Positions 55,688 through 64,000 of a stretch of DNA of 64,000 nucleotides are shown one piece after another. Below the pieces are notes generated by a model. That model had not been told where the DNA came from and searched no databases. It saw only the letters and a list, made by a program, of their open reading frames with translations. Source of the DNA: Tridacna crocea. Its lineage: Eukaryota; Mollusca; Bivalvia; Cardiida; Cardiidae. The number at the start of each line of letters is the position of its first letter. Position 1 is the stretch's first letter. Position numbers and translations under genes: made by a program. The DNA is taken from the NCBI GenBank assembly GCA_943736015.1, contig OX031065.1, forward strand, positions 33,866,427-33,930,426, written 5' to 3'.

Positions 55688-55936
55688 TACTCTCTCAAAA
55701 AAGAAACGCAACATCAGATTATCTTTTTGAAATATTATACCAGATATTGACAATTTATGAGTGATTTATTGACAATATGTGACAAACTGTGATATTCCAA
55801 GGTAAAAGAACTCATGAACAAGAAGTGTGCCAATTTTTGCATTCCTGTGTAAATTATTTATATCATAATTTATGAAAATAATATATGAAGTAAATTTCCA
55901 ATTTTCTGTATGTTGCGTTTCTTTTTTGAGAGAGTA
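55688..55936. mobile_element. 249-bp Tc1/mariner-like MITE
   Basis: TACTCTCTCAAAAAAGAAAC at the left and GTTTCTTTTTTGAGAGAGTA at the right: 27-bp perfect inverted ends (through GCAACAT), flanked by TA on each side (55686-55687 and 55937-55938). The TA duplication is the hallmark of the Tc1/mariner superfamily. No ORF inside. It sits inside the decayed MITE stretch and is therefore younger. Confidence 0.85.
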
Positions 55937-56497
55937 TATTTATACCAGATTTGTTAATATTTTGTTAATAATTCTTTAATGAATTATCTTTTACCAGTGC
56001 CACTAATCTAACTTTCTTCCTAATGTCAACCTACAGGTAACATGTTACGAATCCATTTGTAAATTAGTTCATTATCATTTTTGTCAGTATATGTATTGGA
56101 ATCATCTATATATAGACTAGAAGCTGTACCAGCTTATGTGAAATAAAATATGTCTATGTCTATGTATAGTGTTGGGGTGTGAAACTGAAATCCTTACGGA
56201 TTTATGACTGTTTTGGGTTGAACTTGACCCTCGCTATGGTATTGGCGAATTTCGAGCACTATCTCCCATTCCCACATCCTTTCCAGAGCGGTATGAGCGA
56301 GTAACTCTGTTTGAATCCTGGTAGTTTGAATCTCGGTTATCTCCCTTGGTCTGTTTAGCGGGGCCAGGGTTGGATTCTATGCGTTGAGCCAGTAGTAATG
56401 CAAACAGAACTATTCTAATAGGAATAGAGAGAGTTTTAGATACAGAAAGCAGTTACAAGTCTCTAATGTTTGATTTACGTCAAGCCTTCTGAAAGAA

Positions 56498-56662
56498 TTG
56501 ATGGTATTCGGCGGTACAGCGTATAGCCGAGTACCATTGTCCTAGCGGACGGGTAGATACAAAACCGGTTTTGCACGAGGGATATGTGATGAGGCTATTT
56601 ATAGATGGGTGTAGCTGAGCTTCACTTCTAGAGAGACCTTCGTGGCATCGACACGTATTTCA
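56498..56662 (+). repeat. Ngaro repeat A1
   Basis: 165 bp starting TTGATGGTATTCGGCGG and ending CACGTATTTCA, identical to A2. The promoter is expected here in Ngaro elements. Confidence 0.92.
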
Positions 56663-56679
56663 GAAGTTACAGAAGAAAT

Positions 56680-57627
56680 ATGGATAGAGAGGAATTAGTC
56701 ACCTTAATTGACGAGAGACTGAAGTCGTCCTTGACTCAATGCAAGGCGGACATTCTTTCTAGTATGGAGAATGTCATGACAAAGATAAGTGGCATTTCTA
56801 ATTCTGAACAAGTTTCAAAAATAAGTGGGTTATTGAATGGAGGACACACATTCAAACGTAAATCAAATGAGGAGCAGTACAAATATAATTCGAAAGTAAG
56901 CATAGCTTTGGAAGAGGCAGACAACTTGCTACAATCGGAAAAGATTGTTGAAAGCAGAGAAAAAATTGCAGAAGGTATAAATGTTATATACTTTACAGGT
57001 TTACATCGTAGTTTATTGCAACAGGTCGATTTTTATATACAATACTTTTGTATGTCCTCAGTATACTTCTAATTTTGTTTTTTTCAAAGCACTGACAGGA
57101 AAGATAAAGTCAAAGGTTTTATTTTACATGGGAGAAGCACAGTGAGGAATATTTTTGAAGTTCTTCGTATTTTTGTTTTTTCGTAAGAGTATTTATTCAA
57201 AGGTGTGAGGGTATGTTAATTTAAGCATAATCATTTGAGAACTATTAAATAGAAATATTAATTTTCAGCCAAGCAGCTCATTGCCCACAGACAAAAACTC
57301 ATTAAACTGGCGGACTCATCCGAGCTTGGTTGGCGTTTTGTTACCGAGTATGAAACCAATCCTCTGGCAAGCGACTCGGATGACGAAAAACGCATGTACA
57401 AAGCGGAGGCTAGGGCTTCCAAAAAGCTTAAGGCAGAGAAAGCCAAGAAAAGTCGTATGGGAAAGATATGGCCGTATCGCAAGGGACAAACTGGATTGAC
57501 TAGTACAACTGGGCTCGGTTCAACGCAGCAAGCAGTGCGAAGACCAGGTCTGTGTTTTGACTGTGGTAAGCCAGGCCATTGGAAAGGCGCCGCTGAATGT
57601 CAAGCGAATGTTCACAGAATAAGATAA
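56680..57627 (+). CDS. Ngaro gag-like protein (two exons, 217 aa)
   Basis: Exon 1 is 56680-56974 and exon 2 57269-57627, TAA/TGA-free when joined. The N-terminal 98 residues are helical and charged. After the junction the protein continues AKQLIAHRQKLIKLAD, then acidic ASDSDDEKRMY, a basic stretch, and a zinc knuckle CFDCGKPGHW with a distal Cys after six residues (CX2CX4HX6C; CX4C is usual after His). It packages RNA in the element's particle. Without splicing, the frame ends at 57072 in unrelated sequence. The pol frame begins just before this one ends. Confidence 0.75.
56975..57268 (+). other. Intron inside Ngaro gag (294 bp)
   Basis: GTATAA donor after GCAGAAG and TTTTCAG acceptor before CCAAGCAG. 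It is AT-rich. Removing it restores a continuous gag frame. Confidence 0.75.
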
Positions 57628-60035
57628 GTATTGAATCTGTAGTAGTTGATCAGGTATCTGTAGCTTTTTGTTCTGATTCAAAGGAAAAGTCAGAATTGAT
57701 ATCACCAGCTGGAAGGCTGAGAGGTAGTTTAGATAAATGGAAATTGGCCACAGATAGCCAGTACATACATAGTGTAATTGAGCATGGTTATGAGTTACCG
57801 TTCAAAAAGATCCCAGATAGTGTGATACTAAAGAATAACAAATCCGCTAGAGAAATATGGCATTTGTTATGGAAGAAATACAAATGTTAATAGAGAAAAA
57901 GAGTTATTTCAGAGGTACAAAGTACTCCATATGTTGTAAACCCATTGACTGTAGCATACAACAGAAATGGTAAGCCTAGGTTAGTATTGGATTGTAGGCA
58001 CATTAATGATTATCTACACCAGTTTAAAGTAAAATACGAGGACATAAGTGTTGCTGAAACTTTGTTTGATAATAACACTTTCATGTATACTTTCGATTTG
58101 AAAGGAGCGTATCACCATATCGACATTTTCAGCGAACACACAACTTATTTAGATTTTTCATGTATTGACAAGGGTCTGAAAAAATATTATGTTTTCAATC
58201 AGTTACCATTTGGTATCAAAACTGCTGGACATATTTTCACAAAAGTTCTACGAGTCGTCATCTCATTTTTGAGAGAAAAAAGCCACAAAGTCATTGCTTT
58301 TCTTGATGATGGTATCGGAGGAGATACTGATTATAATAAGGCTTTGGCTTCAAGTGTTTTCACAAAGCAGACTATTCTAGAATTTGGATTTCTTTTAGCA
58401 GAAGAGAAATGTCAGTGGATTCCAAGTAAACAAGTTGTTTGGTTAGGCCATACTATAGATATGCATCAGAATTTGTTGTTTATTACAGATGAAAGAATAC
58501 AAAGGTTACTGAGGAGAATTGACTCAATTTTGAAAACATTAGAAAATCAGACAATACCTTTGATTCATGTTAAGAGCCTCGCAAATGTTGTCGGTCAAAT
58601 TATTTCCATGCAGAGTGTTGTGGGAAATAAGGTAAGATTAATGACAAGAGGATTGTTTGCTTGTATAAATACAAGAGCCAGTTGGAATGCGCCGGTATTA
58701 GTAACACAGGGGGGTATTAACGAGCTTCATTTCTGGAAAAATAATGTTGAGAAGCTTAACGAGATAGGAAAGCACATTAAAGATGAGCGTTTGGGCTTTT
58801 ACAGTGTTTATTTAGATGCAAGTAGTACTGGTTATGGCGGATATATTGTACAAGACTCAAATGTTGATTTATCACACATAACAGAAAGCAATGAGCCATT
58901 TGGATTAGAAACAAATAATAAAGTATGTACAAAGTCCATGCATGACCTTTGCGAATCCTCGGAAATGGATTCTGAATCAAAGTTGAAATTGATGACCCCG
59001 GAAGTGGTTTTCATTGATGAAATGGCCAAGGGAACGGTCCTTGGGTTGAACAGGGCCCCGGAAGTGGCAGCAGGTTCAGTAGTGACCCCGGAGGCGGTCA
59101 TAACTTCATGTTCGATCCCGGAAGAGGTCGTTGCAAAAGAGTCGGTTTTGAACCGAGAACATACATTTGAATTCAATGTAGATTTCGATATGTCCTGTGT
59201 AAAACAGACAGGAGACAAAAGTGTCACTACCTTGAAAAACAGAGGCATGTCGGAGCATGACAGAAGCTGTGTATTAATTGATACAAAAGTAATTGGATCA
59301 TGGTCAACTTTAGAACGAAGCGAAAGTTCGACCTGGAGAGAAGCTGAATCAATTTTTCGTATTGTAAATTCAAACACAGGGGTGTTGAAAAATTCTGTTG
59401 TAAAAGTGTATTGTGACAACAAAAATGTTAATTCTATCCTTAAAAACGGTAGTCGCATTGATAAGTTGCAGAGTATTGCTTTAAACCTCTGTAGATTATG
59501 TGATTGTGAAAACATTGTTTTACGCCCGGAATGGATTCCGCGCACTCGTAATGATGCAGCCGATTATCTAAGTCGGTGTTTCGATTGCGATGACTGGGAA
59601 ATAGATCATACAATTTTCAAAGCTCTCAGTAGCCTTTGGGGTCCATTTACAGTTGATAGATTTGCTTCACATTTAAATGCAAAGTGTACACGATTTAACT
59701 CGAGATGGTGGGTACCAGGTACTGAGGGTATTGATTGCTTGGCACATCCATGGAATAGTGATATAAATTGGGTTGTTCCACCCCCACGGTTAATACCGCA
59801 GTGTATTGATAAAATAATTCAGGAAAGGGCAAATTGCACCCTTATTATACCTAAATGGAAAAGTGCCGCTTTCTGGCCTAAAGTAGTGACTGATAACGGT
59901 ACATTCAATTCATTTGTAAAGGAAGCATTGAATTTGGGAAGGACAAATGTCATTAAAGCAGGCAGGGGAAATAATGGCTGTTTCGGTAATAATCCGTTAG
60001 TCTTTGATATGCTGGCTTTAAAAAGTAGTTTTTGA
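57597..60035 (+). CDS. Ngaro pol: reverse transcriptase-RNase H (two small frame breaks)
   Basis: The N-terminal part (57597-57890, SPAGRLRGSLDKWK) is separated from the main frame (57945-60035, 696 codons) by two opposite single-base shifts in A-rich runs, near 57853 and 57895. These could be assembly homopolymer errors. Numbering from 57945: RT motif A FDLKGAYHH (D51), QLPFGIKTAGHIF, and catalytic FLDD (119-122), where most RTs have YxDD. RNase H has D291 (YLDASSTGYGG), E466 (STWREAES) and D491 (VYCDN). A 148-residue insert (about 303-450) separates the first two. The C-terminus has VDRFASHLNAKC, typical of DIRS-order elements, and a WVVPPPRLIPQ segment. Confidence 0.85.
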
Positions 60036-60065
60036 AAATGCTGACGGACTTAACAAATATGTCTT

Positions 60066-61085
60066 TTGACAGGTGTTGGTTTAAAACAGACTTTGAAGAG
60101 GAAATTGAGTGATGCTGGCGTTTATGGACACGAGCAAGTACGTCTGGCAGATAAAATGTCTGGTTATCTTCTTCGATCCAAAGCGGACAGTACCGTAAAA
60201 AAGTATACAGGTTCTTTTCAATTGTTCGAGCAATTTTGTGTACAGCATGATATGTCAGCTAAACCAGCATTACCAATAACTGTAGCCATGTATTTCACAT
60301 CACTTATAGACGAGGGAAAGTCAGACAATGTTATTTCAGCCGCATTTTATGGTATCAAGTGGGTACATAGTATTAACGATTTCAGTGATCCCACGGAGAG
60401 TAACATTGTTAAGCAGTTACTTGAATGTGCTAAACTTTTGAATTCGAAACCAGTTCAGAAAAAGGACGTCTTATCTGCCGAAATGCTACAGTCATTATGT
60501 ACAATGTACGACAAGTGTACTAATGTTATTGATTTGAGGGATTTATGTATCATCATGTTATCATTTTCAGGTTTTTTGCGTATAAGTGAAACCCTCGAGC
60601 TACGCTGTAGAGATATTTCTTTTCAAGATGATCATTTATCAGTCAATATAAGAAAAGGTAAAACAGATATATACAGGGATGGTTCTGAAATCCTTGTAGC
60701 TCAAGGTTGTACTTCTGCATGTCCTGTAGCATTGTTAAAAAGGTACATAGATAAAGCAAATTTGTCATGTGAGTCTGAGGAATATTTGTTTAAACCCGGG
60801 TTTTGTTCTAAACAAAAGGTTATTCTCATAAACAAAAACAAAAAGCTTAGTTATACCAGGGCAAAGGAATGTATATTGAATAAACTAAAACTGGTAGCTC
60901 CAAGTCTAAAATTAGGCACACATTCCTTGAGAGCAAGCGGAATTACAGCAATTGCTAATACTTCCAATGTTTCTGAACGGTGTTTGAAAAGGCACGGAAG
61001 GTGGAAAACGGATATTGCTAAAGACGGTTACGTCAAAGATAGTGTTGAGAAAAGATTATCTGTTACGAAATCGTTAAATTTATAG
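60066..61085 (+). CDS. Ngaro tyrosine recombinase
   Basis: About 339 codons. N-terminal SAM-like core-binding part (STVKKYTGSFQLFEQFC), then the catalytic domain: R172 (GFLRISETLELR), HSLR (H286, R289), H310 (RHGRW) and nucleophile Y322 (KDGYVKD). All catalytic residues are present, so this copy could be active. It integrates the circular DNA form, replacing an integrase. The frame opens at 60066 without ATG; the first in-frame ATG is 60156. TTTTGACAG at 60065-60072 could be a splice acceptor, or translation may reinitiate after pol, which ends 30 bp upstream. Confidence 0.9.
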   Translation: MTGVGLKQTLKRKLSDAGVYGHEQVRLADKMSGYLLRSKADSTVKKYTGSFQLFEQFCVQHDMSAKPALPITVAMYFTSLIDEGKSDNVISAAFYGIKWVHSINDFSDPTESNIVKQLLECAKLLNSKPVQKKDVLSAEMLQSLCTMYDKCTNVIDLRDLCIIMLSFSGFLRISETLELRCRDISFQDDHLSVNIRKGKTDIYRDGSEILVAQGCTSACPVALLKRYIDKANLSCESEEYLFKPGFCSKQKVILINKNKKLSYTRAKECILNKLKLVAPSLKLGTHSLRASGITAIANTSNVSERCLKRHGRWKTDIAKDGYVKDSVEKRLSVTKSLNL

Positions 61086-61164
61086 GCATGTAAAGCTTTG
61101 TTTTCATGATTAGTGTGAATATCGAATTTGAATTTGTTTTAATACCCTATCCTTTGTATTGTCT

Positions 61165-61235
61165 ATACATGCGTCTCGCAATACGCACAACATTACTAAT
61201 GTTGTTTCTTGGTTTGTGGTCCCGTTGGATAGGAC
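61165..61235 (+). repeat. Ngaro repeat B1
   Basis: 71 bp from ATACATGCGTCTCGCAA to GGATAGGAC; one mismatch with B2 (T versus C at position 18). Confidence 0.92.
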
Positions 61236-61400
61236 TTGATGGTATTCGGCGGTACAGCGTATAGCCGAGTACCATTGTCCTAGCGGACGGGTAGATACAA
61301 AACCGGTTTTGCACGAGGGATATGTGATGAGGCTATTTATAGATGGGTGTAGCTGAGCTTCACTTCTAGAGAGACCTTCGTGGCATCGACACGTATTTCA
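61236..61400 (+). repeat. Ngaro repeat A2
   Basis: 165 bp, identical to A1, starting directly after B1. Confidence 0.92.
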
Positions 61401-61721
61401 AATTCAAATTCGATATGTACGATTTCTGAGTTCACGTTCTAATCAACTGGTAGCCAGAATATTGAAAGGTTTGAGAAAAGGGGTTAAGTGAATGAGGCCC
61501 AACATTCCATGGCATCTGACATTGACAAATGGGCACAGGTTTCCAGAGTTTTTCCATTAAAGAGAATGGTTTATCTCTGGTTTTTCCTGGGCGAGTCAGG
61601 CCAAAATGTAGTTAAAAGAAAAATCTAAGGAATTAGTGTTTCTATCCGCAGTTAACAGTATTGTGTCATAGTCCGCCTTGTTACATGTGTAGAGTTCTAT
61701 GTACATTTATTGTTGATGCCA

Positions 61722-61792
61722 ATACATGCGTCTCGCAACACGCACAACATTACTAATGTTGTTTCTTGGTTTGTGGTCCCGTTGGATAGGAC
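61722..61792 (+). repeat. Ngaro repeat B2 (right terminus)
   Basis: 71 bp, 70 identical to B1. It marks the right end of the element. The 321 bp between A2 and B2 (61401-61721) show no ORF. Confidence 0.92.
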
Positions 61793-63525
61793 ATATCCAA
61801 TAGGCCTCTATTGAAATGCCCATACTGTAAATGTCAACAACCCTCTTGTGAAGCAAAGGTCTAGGTATGTAGGAAAATGCAATAATCTATGTCCACCGCT
61901 TATGTTACGCTCCGTTGATCACACTGACCAATGGTAGTCAGGTAAAATCAATAATGGCGACACCTGTCTTTGTTCAAATTCCACTATCGAAAGTTTAAAA
62001 AGCTGTTTTCTGTATTTGATTAGCTTTCTCGCTCAAAACATCATGATTGTCGTTACCAGCATACCTTTAAATAACCTCCTGAACAATCTTATGTGAAAAT
62101 ACAAACTATGGTATTCAAAATTCAATATTGAACTTCCTTTATTGAACACTCAGCTGCATTGTTTTCGACAAATGCCACAAAAACGGTAATATTTAAATCA
62201 TCTTATGTGTCTTAACTGTGGGTGCTGATCTCTGACTCCCAGACTGTGGTTACAGTCATATAAAAGATGTACCTTTAACAAAAAATATCCATACTTCAAC
62301 GACCCTGGGAGAGAGGGCTCTTGAAAACATTGTGGGCAAAAAGAGAAAATGCCGGTGACAATCATTTATTCATTTTCCCACAACGTTTCCTACTTATTTT
62401 AACTCTTTACCACACGACAAAATTTTAGACTGGTTCAAATTGGAAGCATTTCAATAAAGAAAAAACTCTGAATGGCTGAAAACAGACAGAAGTGAAAAAG
62501 CTGCGGACAGTATAACAGTGCATATGCAAAGGTCAGACTGTATGTACTATATTTGTATATGCCGGTGTAATGCATTCGTCTACGTAGTGATATGACTTCT
62601 GGGGTCATTTCTCTGCATTACACCAGCCACAAAAGCCCTTGACATTATGTCGCTGAGAGGTTGACATCATGAGCTTTCGTGAGTATCTAGCTCCATCGAG
62701 ATGTTTATTTCATATACTTAACATACAACTTCCAGCAAACAAGTCATTTCTTCGTAGTTCTGTAGACTACTTTTCAAAGTATTGTGGCAAATTGAGAAAT
62801 AAGCGTTTTTTTTTTTCTCTTTCGTTTCTTGTTTGACTATTTATACGTTTCATCCAGGCTCTGGCAAAGGCTGCTTAATGAATTTCCGTGCTCCACTATA
62901 CTAAGCTAGTCATGAGATTATTACTATTTATTTCATGCTTTCCGGTAGGATATCGAGAAATAGCAGTGAAAATATTTTTTCGGTCTTACACTGGTAACAC
63001 AAGTAAAAATACCGATTTTCATGTTGTTGTGGCCTAGGTTAATTGCGCGTGCCTCACAACAGGGTGGAAATATGGCGTCATTTATCTTACATTTCTCGCG
63101 CTTGACGTAATTTATTGTAATGCCTTGCTATGCGGGAGGGGTACGCCACGGGCAATAACGTAAAAGAAGTGTGCTGGGTTTTGATCGAGCTCCTCCCAGA
63201 AAGGGTTAAATAAACAGAATATTTGTCTTTTCTTTTCAGTGAATGATCGAAATTTATTTCATCTCGTGAACACCATCGGTAATATTTTGACCCTATTTCA
63301 TTAAATCCGACTTAATCAAAAGGTAGTATTGTCCTAAACCTTCTAAGAGATGATTTATAATGAAAATTTCAAGATGGTATTAAAAATCTAATTCTTGCTT
63401 TTTTCCAAGATTTTTTTTCTTTTTTTTTGGGGGGGGGGGGGAAATATCACCTGAACGAACCGTGTAGATCCAAGACTTAAAGAGGGTATTAACAGCATAA
63501 AAGGTTTCTTTTTCAAAAAAAAAGG
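61793..63525. other. Non-coding flank with decayed MITEs
   Basis: Decayed family-1 pieces at about 62280-62395 and 62400-62460 (TTAACTCTTTACCACACGAC). A G12 run at about 63429. Nothing else recognised. Confidence 0.5.
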
Positions 63526-63587
63526 ATTGGTAGATCTAAGATCAGACTGCGGGTCTTGTGCAGTCTGATCTTAATCTACACTGTCCG
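63526..63587. repeat. Family-2 hairpin
   Basis: TAGATCTAAGATCAGACTGC and its inverse around GGGTCTTGT; it ends ACACTGTCCG. Confidence 0.6.
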
Positions 63588-63633
63588 AAAAGAGGTGCCT
63601 GCGTCGCTTTTAAGAACCATACAAGTTAACAGG

Positions 63634-63862
63634 TTAACCCATTATCACACGATCCCTACTTTTGACGACCCTGAGAGAAAAGCCTTTAGAAAACATTATG
63701 GGGAAAGGAGAAAATGCAGATAGCCAGCATTTTCTCCTTTTCCCACCATGCTTTCTACCCTTCAAAAAACAACTTTAAAATTTTCAGTCTCTTTTATTTT
63801 GTCTTCTGCAAATACTTTCGATTTTGACAAACATAAAATCTTATCGTTTGGTAATGAGTTAA
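63634..63862 (+). mobile_element. TTAA hairpin MITE, family 1
   Basis: TTAACCCATTATCACACGAT at the left and CGTTTGGTAATGAGTTAA at the right; hairpin intact with a few mismatches; TTAA on both sides. Confidence 0.8.
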
Positions 63863-64000
63863 GTTAAGGAATAAAAAAAATGTTCTGTGTGGGTCAAACC
63901 TCCCCGGGACCCTTTAGGATTGTAGAGGAAAAAATCTCAAGTGCGACCATACATCCATGTAATCGCAATACCCGCAGTGCAGAAGGACAAAATTTCAGAC

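Larger units (their letters stand above)
56498..61792 (+). mobile_element. Ngaro-type tyrosine-recombinase retrotransposon, full length
   Basis: 5295 bp with split direct repeats A1 (56498-56662), B1 (61165-61235), A2 (61236-61400) and B2 (61722-61792). A1 and A2 are identical; B1 and B2 differ at one base. B1 directly abuts A2, matching what joining the outer ends (B2 to A1) in a circle would give, as the Ngaro replication model requires. Three protein regions are present: gag with zinc knuckle, RT-RNase H, and tyrosine recombinase. This is a DIRS-order element; the Ngaro assignment rests on the repeat layout. Confidence 0.92.

Noticed and set aside
58832..59545. 237-codon minus-strand ORF
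   Set aside because: It lies opposite the RNase H insert of Ngaro pol, whose plus-strand frame carries the catalytic motifs. The minus frame shows no domain.

Overview
The window looks like nuclear DNA of an animal, most likely a bivalve mollusc. The base composition is AT-rich. The one host gene is split into many small exons with GT-AG introns. Most of the rest is repeats: hairpin-type MITEs, a LINE with RNase H, a Ty3-like LTR element, a Ngaro-type tyrosine-recombinase retrotransposon and a foldback element. The mollusc assignment is an inference from this repeat mix and from the type of transporter; no single base proves it.

Host gene (8080-28277, minus strand). Twelve coding exons, including one of only 45 nt, were assembled by hand. 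All introns are GT-AG and every phase fits. They encode a 480-residue amino-acid transporter of the SLC7 light-chain family, closest in layout to b(0,+)AT (SLC7A9). Its introns are full of small TTAA-ended hairpin elements. Three splice sites (exon 3 donor, exon 5 donor, exon 6 acceptor) lie within about 0-12 nt of such an element.

Repeat-only regions. Positions 1-3812, 18331-21107 and parts of 28993-32640 are copies of one long dispersed repeat; the last is rearranged. Positions 4710-6546 hold a MITE-spacer-MITE-spacer-MITE tandem. Positions 33284-37397 are a complete 4.1-kb foldback element made of a 140-bp tandem repeat. It has 47-bp terminal inverted repeats and a 9-bp target duplication, and no transposase. 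Positions 37400-43640 hold more MITEs, small palindromes and tRNA-like SINE heads.

Retroelement block (about 43655-61792, plus strand). A decayed LINE (ORF1 with zinc knuckles, then endonuclease, reverse transcriptase and RNase H) runs to about 49195. There it is joined in frame to the integrase tail of a Ty3-like LTR element. That element continues with an env-position zinc-finger/coiled-coil ORF preceded by a splice-acceptor-like site, then a long untranslated region and a probable 3' LTR. After a minus-strand ORF1 scrap (54096-54464) and a Tc1/mariner-like MITE (55688-55936) comes a nearly intact Ngaro element (56498-61792). It has the layout A1 - gag - pol - tyrosine recombinase - B1 - A2 - B2. 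The A repeats are identical over 165 bp and the B repeats differ at one of 71 positions. Its gag carries a 294-bp intron. Its RNase H carries an unusual insert of about 148 residues with a decapeptide-like repeat.

The last 2.2 kb holds only MITE copies and non-coding sequence. I see no rRNA, CRISPR, complete tRNA or second host gene.
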